From Nemertoderma westbladi (lineage: Eukaryota; Xenacoelomorpha; Nemertodermatida; Nemertodermatidae), in the NCBI GenBank assembly GCA_032718475.1, contig JAUCBJ010003680.1, positions 1 to 49,128 of the forward strand: DNA of 49,128 nucleotides, read 5' to 3'. Positions 30,763-42,087 of this stretch are shown here, piece after piece; position 1 is the first letter of the stretch; each line of letters begins with the position of its first letter. The translations under genes and the position numbers were made by a program. The notes under the pieces were generated by a model. It saw only the letters and a list, made by a program, of their open reading frames with translations, made no database searches and had not been told where the DNA came from.

Positions 30763-32033
30763 TAGGGCGGTGCGTTTTTTACTTTTTTTCGATTTCATTG
30801 TTCTACCGGTGCATAAAAGTTGCCAAATGGTAAAAAAATAAGGCAAAGAAAATTTTTTTAAATTTCGTCTATATCTTCACGGATCCCAAGAGGGTTGAAA
30901 TTTTGAGCCATCGCGATGCACCATAATGAAATTTAAACTATATAAAAAAAAGTAAGTAAAGTAAATTTTCTTCGGCCGCTAGGCCAGGGATTACGCACAA
31001 AGTCTGACGACTTATTTCCAGTGCGGTCCCCCAGAACTTTACTCCCCAGAGGAAACTCCAGTACTCATTTAGCTTCCACTTAAGGATGCAAGGCAGCCCT
31101 GGCTGGTCCCTTTAAAGCATTCGTGCCGAAATGAAAACTGCCCTGGCCCATGTGAGGATCGAACCCAAAACTAAAAATGATACTTTGAATTATCTCAAGG
31201 AATCAAGAATAGACACATCACAGAAAATGATCAATGTAGTGGGTGTAGACACCTTCAAAATAAGAGTAGAGTCAGTAGTTCTTGAGCTATTTTACAAAAT
31301 GTCAAGACTATGTCCACCAATTTATTCATACTTGATATTGACATTGAGATTGACAATTCGTACAAAAACTATAATGAACTAATCACTACTCTTTCATTTT
31401 AAAGGTGTCTGTATACACTAAATCAATTTGTTGCAGTGATGTGTATATTTTTGATGCCTTAAGATGATTGAAAGTATCACTGTTAGTGTATTTGCCCATA
31501 TAGCTTCAAGGCAGTAATGTAGACTTGTGCCGGACTTCACATTTTCTGCGATATCTCAATAACTATTCGCTCTATGCTTGTTTTGATGGTGTCTACCCCC
31601 ACTAAATCGGTCATTGTGGTTCTAATGAGCACAATATTAATGCAGTAGGAGTAATAAAAGTTGGCCATCACAAAAATTGAGAATAATCGTCACTTGCGCC
31701 AAAGGGTAGGTTCTGGCCATGTGCCTGTGGCACTAGTTCTCTTGATCCAAAATTTAAAATTTTGGTATCTAACTAAGTTTGGACCCATTTAATGACATTT
31801 GATGCATGAAGAAAGTTCTTTCTTGCGTCATTGATCTTTCATCAATGTGTTATATTGTTATAAATTTCATTGTGGTGCATCGCGAAGGCTTAAAATTTCA
31901 ACCCCCTTTGGATCCGTCAAGATATCGATGAAATTTAGAGAAATTTTTTTTGCCTTTATTTTTTACCATTTGGCGGCTTTTGTGCACCGATAGAACAATG
32001 AAATCGAAAAAAAGTAAAAAACGCACTGCCCTA
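30763..32033. mobile_element. Non-autonomous TIR element with about 180-bp inverted ends (hAT-like)
   Basis: The left end TAGGGCGGTGCGTTTTTTAC is mirrored at the right by the complement of TAGGGCAGTGCGTTTTTTAC. Similarity continues for about 180 bases with few differences. The flanks taagtttt and gaagttat form an imperfect 8-bp duplication. The repeat copy at 15384 onward has a single gaagttat (15638-15645) with no element: an empty site. An 8-bp duplication and YAGGG ends suggest hAT; the long TIR is unusual for that group. No transposase; the interior includes the SINE-like segment at about 30990-31160. Confidence 0.8.
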
Positions 32034-32284
32034 GAAGTTATTAGCTTTCAAACATTTGGCGACAGACAGACCGAATCACAAACATAAAACGGTAGAAACA
32101 GCGGTACCCATGTGATAAGCTCGATTACTTCATCACTCCCCCAACAAGCTATGGGTGACAAGGGCAGTATATAATGTATGTGTTTTATTGACCCAATATA
32201 AAATGCAAGTTTCATAAACAGACAAGCAAGAAAATTACTTTTAACGAGGTCCTAAAAGCAGTACTTAACAGATAACAAGAATAT

Positions 32285-35129
32285 GGTCAGGGTGACATGG
32301 TCGCTCTGGCAATGGAATATAACATCGACATCATCTGCATCCAAGAACATCGGATTTGTCATGAAGACACTGCCATGAAGTACAATGACATAGGAAATGG
32401 ATGGACGTTAGTAACAAGCTCAGCAGTAAGAAACTCGGCCAATCCATCAATTGGTGGAGTAGGAATTCTGCTAAGCCCATTTGCACTTAAGACCCTAAAC
32501 AACATCGAATCTATAAATTCCAGGGTTATGATCGCAACATTTGATGGGAATCCCAAGGCAACAGTTATATGTTGCTACAGTCCAACCAATGCCTCAGAGC
32601 CAGAACAAGCAGTCAAGTTTTATGAAGAACTGACTGGACTTATAAAGGACATTCCGAAACACAATGTTAAAGTCATTGCTGGTGACCTGAATGCCCAAAT
32701 TGGACCAGAAGACATCAAGGGTTACACCTATAACACCAGTTCTAACAGAAATGGGTACTTACTTTTAGACCTAATGGAAGAATGTGAATTGATACCAACA
32801 AACAACACATTCGAAAAGAGTAAGGGGAAGCTATGGACCTTTCAATACCCTAAAGGAACCAAAGCACAACTGGATTACATCCTCATAAACAAAAAGTGGA
32901 GAAACAGCATGATCAACTGCGAGGCATACAGCTCGTTCAACCTAATTGGTTCGGACCACAGAATTGTGACTGCAGAGATCAGACTCAGTTTGAGAGCCAG
33001 CAAACCCAGGACAAGCAAGCAAATCAAATATGACTGGGAAAAACTCAGAACTGACAATGCTGTAAAGGATGCTTGTACAGTAGAAGTTCAAAACCGCTTT
33101 GAAGCACTTCAGTCAATGGATGAAGACCAATCCACCAATTCAATATACCAGAATATAATAACAGCCCACAAGGAATCAGCTAAGAGGCATATCCCCCAGA
33201 AACCCAAACGAAAACAATATGTGCCATGGCAAAACTCTGAGGTTACTTGTAAGAGAGAAGATCTTAAGATAGCCTACAAAGTTAAAACCGAACAACCAAC
33301 AACCGAAAACATTAACAAGGTTGAGAAACCTAAGGACGATCTTAAATTGGCCTACAACATCAGCCAGGAAAAGTACATACAGGATAAATCTGAAGCAATT
33401 ACAACTGCTCACATACAGCAACAATCAAGACTTACCTGGCAAACTGTAAATGAGGTATCTGGTCGGAAAAGTTGTGCAAAGGGGCGCCTCAAAGCCGATA
33501 GTCCTGAAGAACGTGTTGGGAAGTGGAAAAATCACTTCAGCAACTTGCTTGGGCAGCCACCAAACATCGAGGTCAGCCCTACAAAGTAAATATATGACAA
33601 GACACTACCTATAGAAACAGGGGACTTCACACATTCCGAACTCCAAAGAAGCATTAAAAGCATGTCCAATAATAAATCGAGTGGATTAGATGAAATCCCA
33701 GCGGAGGTATGGAAAACCGGAGTGCTAAACAGACCATTATTGAATGTTTGCAACCGGATGTTAAAAGGGGAAAAGCCACCACCAATTTGGACTAAAGGTC
33801 AACTAAAGCCTCTCCCCAAGAAAGGAGACCTCGGCATACCAACAAACTATCGTGGGATCTGTCTGCTTGTGGTAGCTGCCAAAATATACAATAAAATGAT
33901 TCTATATAGGATTATTAGGCCTCACATAGAGAAACTACTGCGTAAGAGCCAAAACGGATTTCGACCAAGTAGATCAACAATAGCTCAGATACTTGCACTA
34001 CGGAGACTGATTGAAGGAATTAAGTCAAAGAATCTCCCCGCTGTTATGACTTTTGTGGACTTCAAGAAGGCATTCGACTCCATCCATAGAGAATTTGAAA
34101 AAATGCTTGAAATCCTAAGAGCATATGGAATACCAAAAGTAATTGTTGCTGGCATTGGATTGTTATATTGTGACACAGAAGCGCAGGTACTCTCACCAGA
34201 TGGTGAAACTGAGTTTTTCTCAATCCTGGCTGGCGTACTGCAAGGTGACACATTAGCACCATTACTATTTGTAATTGTGCTGAATTACGCAATGAGGACG
34301 GCCACAAAGGGTGAAGACCTGGGATTCACACTTCAAGAACGCAGAAGTAGTAGATATCCGGCAACTACAGTCACAGACACCGACTTTGCGGATGACATCG
34401 ACCTGCTCTCTAATACCCTAGCAGATGCACAACTTCTACTAAATAAAATGGAGAGGGCTGCTAAGGAGGTTGGATTGCATATAAATGCTACAAAGACCGA
34501 ATTCATGACCTTTAATGTTGATGGAAACTTGACAACCATTGATAATAATCAACTAAGGAAGGTCGATGACTTCCAGTACCTTGGATCATGGATAGAGAGT
34601 AGCAAAAAGGACATAGAAGTTAGGAAAGCAAAGGCTTGGGTAGCTCTATCAAAAATGGATACCATCTGGAAATCAGATCTCTCCAGGCACCTGAAGACTA
34701 AGTTCTTTCGAGCCACAGTGGAAAGTGTATTTTTATATGGGGGTGAGACCTGGACACTGACTAAATCACATGAACAACGAATTGATGGTTGCTACAAAAG
34801 ACTACTAAGGGCAGCCCTAAACATCAGCTGGAGACAACACATGACAAACTCCGAGCTTTATGGTACAATACCATATCAACCACCCTCCGTGAACGCAGAT
34901 TAAGATTCAGTGGGCACTGCTGGCGAAGTAAAGACGAGGTCATACCAGATCTACTTTTCTGGCAACCAACTCATGGAAAGCGTAGTCGTGGACGACCGGC
35001 CATAACATATATAGATCAACTTGAAAGGGATACTGAACTTAGGAGAAACGAAATTGCGACAACTATGGAGAATCGGGAAGGATCTCATTTCCACTGTCCG
35101 AGTTCGCTCGACCTAGTAGTAGTAGTAGT
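32285..35129 (+). mobile_element. RTE-like non-LTR retrotransposon, 5' truncated, with 8-bp TSD
   Basis: Flanked by AAGAATAT at 32277-32284 and 35130-35137. The homologous uninterrupted site in copy 1 is 15881-15888. The 3' end is a (TAG)n/(GTA)n tail directly fused to the coding end. This element is a different subfamily from 17736-21423. Confidence 0.93.
32297..35128 (+). pseudogene. Endonuclease-reverse transcriptase of the RTE-like element
   Basis: One frame holds both halves. Endonuclease (from 32297): ICIQEHRICHEDTA, TVICCYSPTNASEP, VIAGDLNAQIG, SNRNGYLL, QLDYILINKKW and GSDHRIVTAEI. Only its extreme N-terminus is missing. A single in-frame TAA at 33587-33589 separates it from RT (33662 on): IPTNYRGICLLVVAAKIYN, NGFRPSRSTIAQILALRR, FVDFKKAFDSIHREFEKML, GVLQGDTLAPLLFVIVLNYA and DFADDIDLLSNT (FADD box). 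Near 34875 the frame shifts by one; the C-terminus RRLRFSGHCWRSKD and RGRPAITYIDQLERD continues in the new frame. A further small shift near 35070 precedes the tail. With only three lesions it was recently active. Confidence 0.9.
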
Positions 35130-35771
35130 AAGAATATTAATTTGGATAATATAAGACAAGCGAAACAAACAAAAAACGATACACAATTACAAGAAATAGA
35201 ATGGAACATGGAACAGGGTAAGGCACAGGTAATAAAAAGATATACAAAATATGAGGCGGATCCTGGGACAGTTACATCTAGAGTTAGAACATTAGACGGT
35301 GACTAATGAGATTGAAACATTAGTGGTAGAAGATAGCGAGATTTACAATAATTGGTCGCTGCAATAAAAACGTATGATGGTTGACGAAACAATGGAAAAC
35401 AAAACGCGGGATTGTACCTGAATAACTAACAATAATAGTAGTTAGGAGGCGAGGGCGATAAGTACAGCGATAGATAATTTTAACAAGGAAAAATGTCTCA
35501 ACACAAAACATAATTAATTGTTGATTAATCACAACAATACAAACAAATAAGCCTACAACAAATTACAAACAAAACAAACAAGTTACAAGCAAAAGATATA
35601 ACAGATCGCGTGGTCGGGGTCAGCAAGCCAAGCAACAAATTGTATTTCATAAATAATCATGATAATATATTTACAACAAATTACTATTTACAAATTACAA
35701 ACAAATTACATTCAAAAACATGCAGGATAGTTCGTGTTGTGGGGCTTAGCAAGCTGGTTTACAAATATACT

Positions 35772-35957
35772 TTATTTAACTTCTTTACGAAGTTTTAGAA
35801 GGCGGGATATAAAACTTGGTAATTCTGGCTTGTCCATTATATCCGGTAAGGGTATATCTAGATTCTCCGAATTGAGGAAACTAAGGCGATAATCGGAATA
35901 GTTTGGACATTTAAGAACGATTCGTCCTCGACCGAACCGCACTTTCACAGACGTACA
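35772..35957 (-). pseudogene. LINE C-terminus, second copy
   Basis: Same sequence as 16495-16690 with a small deletion that removes residues of the Cys/His knuckle (ICTSVKVRF instead of KCGSVQDESHF). YRLSFLNSENLDIPLPDIMD continues as in copy 1. Confidence 0.6.
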
Positions 35958-35974
35958 TATCATTGGTTATTAAT

Positions 35975-37778
35975 TCTCTACATTTTCCTATTATCACTAT
36001 GAATGTATGTAACTAACTATAATTATATATCTATGTTTACTATATAAGTAATGTTTAGTATTAGCAATTTTTAATTTGGTACACGTGCTACTAAAACACA
36101 AGCTGTAACACAAGCTACCCGCTACCATTACAACCGCTGGAAACACAGTACAATACTTTTGCATTAATACAATGTTCTCTATTTGGGATGGAGTGATTCA
36201 TGCGCATTGTCATTAACGAGTTAGGGAGTGTTTATGTTATATAACACTTTTTATTATGGTGTTCTGTCACAGAAAACCTCACTGAATAGTATCCGAAGAT
36301 TTCTTCAAACACATCAAAATCATCAGCGCCAAAAGAAACGGAACTCCTGTGAGACTTATGAGAGAAGAAGCTGTTTGAAATCCCAGATAATCGTTTAGTA
36401 AACCTCCGCCAACTGCTCCCACAATATTTCCAACATACATGGAGATTTTAAATAATTGTAAGAGTACTGATCTCGTGTCAACGTTATCAGAAAATCCACT
36501 TTCTTGAATTGCGAGGCGTGTTTGAGCTTCTAGAGCTGTTGTTTGAAATAATCCAGCCCCTATTCCTAATATGACACAGCCAATCAATGAAATTGTAAGG
36601 GAATGTGGTAAGCCTAGCTCTTGTGTTGGCCCTATCAGTTGCATTGAAATCACTAAAACCAGGGTTCCGAGTATGCTTGGATAAATGGTATTCATTTTCT
36701 TCATAAAAAAGCTCATCAGCAAACCAGTCGATCCTTGACAAACAGGATATATCATGAAAGCAAGCCCGATGTTATACTGGTTGACATTGTAGTTGTTATA
36801 AAGGTAAGCGGCGTAATTCGCCATGGAAAAATATACGACCACTGCTTCGTAAATGTGTAAAATGAAGATTAATAAAATTCCTGGGTGTTTCAGAATTACC
36901 AGATAAGTTGGTCTTTCTTCGGTAGAATCAAATCTATCGTAGAGTTGTGTGGGAGCTTCAATGCAGCAGTAAAGGACAAGAAAAAGGAAAAACATACCAG
37001 ATATGATAAATGGGAATTCGAAGCCCAATTTGTAAAACACTACTGAACCAAAAATCGGCGAAATTGTGTAGCCCAGTGTCTCAATAACTAGAGATATGCT
37101 GCACAAAAAACTTCTATTTGTTGTGCACAATTCCATTAATAGACTATAAGAATACACATAACTAATTGTTAGTCCAACTCCTTCAAATAGACGCAAGGTG
37201 AAACAGACTAATATATGTAACTCATTGACTGGAATATATTCCACAAATCCAAAAAGTAGTTGGGCAACAGATCCAATGACTCCAAATAGACCCAATGAAA
37301 TCCGCGTTCCCCAGTTGCTGATTCGATGAGGAAAGACTATATAGATAAAAAGTTGTACAAAAGAGAATGTTGCTAATAAAGAGCCAATGAGAGTCTTTGT
37401 CCAACCTCGAGATTCGACCACAATAGGAAAGAATGATTCTAAAAGGTTGAGACACCAGCAGGGGACCATCTGATAAACCAGCAACAGAACCACCAAGATT
37501 TTATACCTCCATCCAGTTCTATTAGTTACACTTTCATTATGGGAACCAAATACTTTCATTATAGCAATGTTTATTGACTAAGATTAAAGAGTTAATAATA
37601 ATATATGCAAAAGGCCAAGACTCTACGTTATATAAGCCTATTTATACCAATTACTTAATTTATTATTTTTTGTCAAAAAAAATATATTTTTATTAACTAA
37701 AAATAACTGAATAAGTAGTAAAGTAACTAGTAGGTTTATCATATACTTCTCATATTCTCTGAAACCCAGGTTCAATAA
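35975..37778. repeat. Duplicated block with SLC18B1-like gene, copy 2
   Basis: Second copy of 22999-25963, without the TTAA-flanked insertion. The single TTAA is at 37592-37595. Confidence 0.88.
36279..37559 (-). CDS. SLC18B1-like MFS transporter, copy 2
   Basis: 426 residues, same length and start (MKVFGSHNES) as the gene at 23324. About 16 substitutions separate the proteins (near 96% identity), scattered, for example P-to-T and S-to-C in the segment CTTNRSFLCSISLVIETLGY, D-to-Y in QLYDRFDSTEE, and P-to-A in YEAVVVY. No frameshift or stop in either copy, which suggests that both are under constraint or that the duplication is recent. Membrane segments and family assignment are as for copy 1. 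Poly(A) signal tttatt (minus AATAAA) at 36250-36255. Confidence 0.85.
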   Translation of the reverse strand: MKVFGSHNESVTNRTGWRYKILVVLLLVYQMVPCWCLNLLESFFPIVVESRGWTKTLIGSLLATFSFVQLFIYIVFPHRISNWGTRISLGLFGVIGSVAQLLFGFVEYIPVNELHILVCFTLRLFEGVGLTISYVYSYSLLMELCTTNRSFLCSISLVIETLGYTISPIFGSVVFYKLGFEFPFIISGMFFLFLVLYCCIEAPTQLYDRFDSTEERPTYLVILKHPGILLIFILHIYEAVVVYFSMANYAAYLYNNYNVNQYNIGLAFMIYPVCQGSTGLLMSFFMKKMNTIYPSILGTLVLVISMQLIGPTQELGLPHSLTISLIGCVILGIGAGLFQTTALEAQTRLAIQESGFSDNVDTRSVLLQLFKISMYVGNIVGAVGGGLLNDYLGFQTASSLISLTGVPFLLALMILMCLKKSSDTIQ

Positions 37779-37879
37779 CATGTCAACTAAGATGACCTGT
37801 TCCACGTCTTAAAATAATTATTCAGTACTCGAGTAACATGCCTAGAGAGAACTGTTACTTTATAATAATTATTGAGCCA

Positions 37880-38110
37880 GTAGTGGATGTTGCCATCACT
37901 CCCATATTCATGCTGCAAGTATGCTGAACGTGAACATACATGAGCTGAGCAAGAGACTGAATCAAAGGCCTTGAAGAAGTCAACAAAGATAACTGAGATG
38001 ATAACCAGATGTCTGACTTTCTTTTTCAATAACTCTTCAATTATCCTTGTAAGCGCTAGAATGGCTCCATGATGGTCCCACAACCTTTACGGAATCCATT
38101 CTTATGTTTG
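37880..38110 (-). pseudogene. RTE-like RT fragment
   Basis: The minus strand reads ILALTRIIEELLKKKVRHL, then VIFVDFFKAFDSVSCSAHVC, the first RT motif of the 17736-21423 family. It is preceded by remnants of NGFRKGRGT near 38095 and carries a small in-frame insertion before VIFVDFF. Cut off on both sides. Confidence 0.8.
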
Positions 38111-38391
38111 GTAGATTCTCAATGTGGTCCTCCAAACCCATTGAGGAGTCAGTATGTAACTAATGTCTAGTTTTACCCTATTCCCCTTGATGTAAAATTT
38201 GCCGAGAGCAATAAATTAATTACATATAATTTTTATATTGGCAGTAATTATTAAAACCGCATTATTGATGCCATCGTATCACCATTACATTACCATCTTT
38301 TAGATAAGCAGATCTAACTAATTTTTTATTTAAATAAATAAATATCACCAGTGCAGCAATCATCCTCTCACAACTTTTTCGAGAGACAACG

Positions 38392-38690
38392 GACTTCCTG
38401 GGGGCGCCGAAGTAAACCTGAGAAACTCAGACAATTCGAGTGAAACCTCGGGAGATAACAGACTTCCTGGGGGCACTGAAGTAAACCCGAGAAACTCTGA
38501 CAATTCGAGCGAAACTTTGGGAGAGAACGGACTTCCTGGGGGCTCCAAAGTAAACCCGAGAAACTCTGACAATTTGAGCGAAACTTTGCGAGACATCGGA
38601 CTTCCTGGGGGCACCGAAGTAAACCCGAGAAACTCCGACAATTCGAGTGGAACTTCGGGAGCTAATTGACTTCCTGGTTGTGGCAACCTA
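38392..38690 (+). repeat. 69-bp coding-like minisatellite
   Basis: gacttcctg recurs at 38392, 38461, 38530, 38599 and 38668, exactly 69 bases apart. The plus frame encodes a hydrophilic 23-residue repeat containing GLPGGTEVNPRNSDNSSE and stays open until TGA near 38667. The minus strand is open as well (SEFLGFTSVPPGSP repeats), but the plus frame agrees with the direction of the Ulp1-like segment that follows. Likely the N-terminal repeats of that pseudogene. Confidence 0.7.
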
Positions 38691-39166
38691 GCTAAACCGG
38701 TTTGGGGGAGCGGCCTGGGAATCCATACAGCTGTACCCCAGTCCGGATTGGCTCTTCTCACATAGACCTGAACATCAGTGCACCTGCTGAGGCACCAAAC
38801 TCTATTAAATGTAGAGACAGTCATGTGAATCCAGGCGAGGTAAACACTATCCGGGACAGTAAGCTGGTTAATCTGGATGAGGTAAACCTGATCTGGGACA
38901 GCCGGGTTTATGTAAATGGGGAGGACTTGATCCGGAGTCTGTCAATGGGGACGAGTCAGATAACCCAATGGGGACGACTCAGATAACCCAATCTGGGACA
39001 GCTGTGTTAATACGAATGATGTAATCTTGATCCGGGACATTCACTCTATTCCTGCCCATCCTTCAATGACCAGCAAGCAGCTGATCCAACCCAATATCAA
39101 AGGACTGAAGGCACCCATCTTTCATCTAAACCTGGCAAATCTTGTGACGATCCTGCCCAAGAACAA

Positions 39167-40535
39167 TTGAATGGAGGCGCTCCTCCTCCATCTAAACCCA
39201 GGGTACACCACCATGGTCCCACCCAAGATCTGGTGATCAGAGGCTCACCTCCTTTTACTGAATCAGGCGATGACCCATCACAGACCACCCCAAAGCATGT
39301 TGGCCTGGGATACCATACGACATATGACCTGGCTTGGGGGTGTCTGGGAAAATATAATAGACCTAAGTCCCTAAATCCGCAGAGTAGTAGCTCTCTTCAT
39401 CTGTCTAAAACAGGTGAATCTGGCGATGTTCCCACCCATGACCCTGGGATTGGATGCACTCCATTTTCATCTAAATCCGGTGAATACTGAGCTGTCTCAT
39501 TTCGTGATCTGGAGATTGGAGGCTCAACTCCGCTGACTGAACCAGTTGAGCTATTAAACCAATCTAACAAACTGACTCCTGAACCTAATAAACGCAAGTA
39601 TATTTATAAAGTCTTTGCTCAACCATCTCAAATCCACAGTAGCATATTGGATGATACAAGCACAATAATTAACTATTTAAATAGTTTAACCAAAGATGCC
39701 ACACCTGGAATGGTCCTTCCTTTTCCTGAAGCTTACAGCTCTTTGAAGCCTGGTCAATGGATAAGTGACGATATTATCTCTGGCTTTCTTTCAATACTTG
39801 CGCAGGCTTCACCTAGTGTGGCTGCAATACCAATCCATCTTGGCACTATTGTGAGCTAGAATAGTTTTGATGAATGACTGCAATTAATTATTTCGCACGT
39901 CAATATTTGGGCCTATATCTCAAGAATCCACTTGACCTTCTTCTAATTCCAGAATTCATCAATAACAATCAATTTGTGCTTCATATGTTGGTAATACACA
40001 AAACAAATGAATATTTCTCCTTAACTCGCTTGGCCCTTCTTTGCCAACAGTGTCTACATATTCGCTGGCATCAATACTTAATAGGATTGATGAAGGCAAT
40101 GCACTTAGGACCAGGTCCTGTGGTAATGGAAATAAACTTTCATGGTCTACAACAGTGAAACACACCTCGTACCCCAAACAGTCAAACAGTTTTGACTATG
40201 GAATTTTTGTCCGTATTTATGCTCTAGCAGTTGTTCTGGACCGTGATCAAATCTCCAGGATTCATTTCGTTAGTGATAAAGCACAACAATGGGATCAAAG
40301 CTGCCTTGAAGAAGTGAAAATTATCTGCCATAATGATGTTGATTTTGACCCAACTTTCCAGGTCAACTCTCAAAAGGGCACCAATACGAATTACAACAAA
40401 CATGAACTAATAGCACATGATAATTCAGTCCAAGGTGAATCAACAGCTGCAGGAATATCTAAGAAAAAGTGCGAACCATCGCTAGAGTTAATGAGCAGGT
40501 CCAAATTCGCGACTCAATATAAAAAGCACTTGTAG
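39167..40535 (+). pseudogene. Ulp1/C48-type peptidase-like pseudogene
   Basis: Three plus frames in sequence. First (39167-39859, one TGA at 39487): degenerate repeats ending in STPLTEP, a basic linker KRKYIYKVF, then SLKPGQWISDDIISGFLSIL, which resembles the LxPGxWLNDxVIxxY start of Ulp1/SENP domains. Second (39874 on): LLLIPEFINNNQFVLHMLVI, where families have N-HW-VL. Third (about 40020 on): NSLGPSLPTVSTYSLASIL where a YDSL is usual, and SYPKQSNSFDYGIFVRIYAL where QxxxxDCGxFV is usual. So His, Asp and Cys positions read Gln, Asn and Tyr. Known families of this type remove SUMO/Ubl or travel in DNA transposons such as KDZ elements. Here it is broken and presumably inert. Confidence 0.6.
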
Positions 40536-40693
40536 CCAACACAGAAAGGAGCTCTACTAAATACATACATTGTGGAGAACATTGCAGTTCGTGATGGTAC
40601 TGAAACTGTGATAAACCAGTTAACAATCCCGCAGTCTCAGACTTAGCTGAACTCAATGGTCTAGGCCTTCTTCAATACACAAGAAAAGTTGCT

Positions 40694-42087
40694 GGTAGCA
40701 GATAGGAGTAGCACCCACCCCTACCTTAGGGTAGCAGATAGGAGTAGCGCCCACCCCTACCGTCGGGTAGCCAATAGAAGCGCCCACCCCTACCTTATGG
40801 TAGCAGATAGGAGTAGCGCCCACCCCGACCTTCGGGTAACAGATAGGAGTAGCGCAAACCCTACCTACGGGTAGCAGATAGAAGTAACGCCGACCCCTAC
40901 CTTCGGGTAGCAGATAGGAGTAGCGCCTAGCCCTACCGTCGGGTAGCAGATAGGAGCAGCACCCACCCCTACCTTCGGGTAGCAGATAGGAGTAGCGCCT
41001 ACCCCTACCCTCGGGTAGCAGATAGGAGTAGCGCCCACCCTTACATTCGGGTAGCAGATAGGAGCAGCACCCACCCCTACCTTAGGGTAGCAGATAGGAG
41101 TAGCACCCACCCCTACCTTTGGGTAGCAGATAGGAGTAGCGCCCACCACTACCTTCGGGTAGCAGATAGGAGTAGCGCCCACCCCTACCGTCGGGTAGCC
41201 AATAGAAGCGCCCACCCCTACCTTAGGGTAGCAGATAGGAGTAGCGCCCACCCCTACCTTCGGGTAGCAGGTAGGAGTAGCCTCCACCCCTATCCTCGTG
41301 TAGCAGATAGGAGTAGCGCCCACCCCTACCTTCGGGTAGCAGATAGGAGTAGCGCCTAGCCCTACCCTCGGGTAGCAGATAGGAGTAGCACCCACCCCTA
41401 CCTTCGGGGAGCAGATAGGAGCAGCACCCACCCCTACCTTAGGGTAGCAGATAGGAGTAGCGCCCACCCCTACCTTTGGGTAGCAGATAGGAGTAGCGCC
41501 CACCCCTACCTTCGGGTAGCAGATAGGAGTAGCGCCCACCCCTACCTTCGGGTAGCAGATAGAAGTAGCGCCTAGCCCTACCCTCGGGTAGCAGATAGGA
41601 GTAGCACCCACCCCTACCTTCGGGTAGCAGATAGGAGTAGCGGCCACCCCTACCGTCGGGTAGCAGATAGGAGTAGCGCCCACCCCTACCTTCGGGTAGC
41701 AGATTGGAGTAGCGCCTAGCCCTACCATCGGGTAGCAGATAGGAGTAGCACCCATCCCTACCTTCGGGGAGCAGATAGGAGCAGCACCCACCCCTACCTT
41801 AGGGTAGCAGATAGGAGTAGCGCCCACCCCTACCCTCGGGTAGCAGATAAGAGTAGCGCCCACCCCTACCTACGGGTAGCAGATAGAAGTAGCGCCTAGC
41901 CCTACCCTCGGGTAGCAGATAGGAGTAGCATCCACCCCTACCTTAGGGTAGCAGATAGGAGTAGCGCCCACCCCTACCTTTGGGTAGCAGATAGGAGTAG
42001 CGCCCACCCCTACCTACGGGTAGCAGATAGGAGTAGCACCCACCCCTACCCTCGGGTAGCAGATAAGAGTAGCGCCCACCCCTGCCT
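40694..42087 (+). repeat. 36-bp minisatellite with TTCG-loop hairpins
   Basis: About 38 units of 36 bp with core ggtagcagataggagtagcg. Adjacent units join as ctacc-ttcg-ggtag, a 5-bp stem closed by C-G around TTCG; variants have ctcg, gtcg, ttag or tacg. Because 36 is a multiple of three, a minus-strand frame of 332 codons (GATPICYPKVGV repeated) stays open over 40865-41863; I regard it as an artefact. Confidence 0.93.

Larger units (their letters stand above)
30227..35957 (-). repeat. Composite repeat, copy 2, with nested insertions
   Basis: Counterpart of 13660-16690. It carries the complete TIR element (30763-32033) and the RTE-like element (32285-35129), which copy 1 lacks at the matching point (15881-15888). 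It abuts the 5' end of the RTE-like fragment at 30224 and the duplicated transporter block at 35975. Confidence 0.8.

Noticed and set aside
38360-38824. 154-codon minus-strand frame with FLGFTSVPPGSP repeats
   Set aside because: The 69-bp period keeps both strands open; the plus frame is more hydrophilic and agrees with the downstream Ulp1-like direction.
40865-41863. 332-codon minus-strand frame with a 12-residue GATPICYPKVGV repeat
   Set aside because: The 36-bp unit is a multiple of three, so a frame stays open automatically; no non-repeat domain or start context supports a protein.
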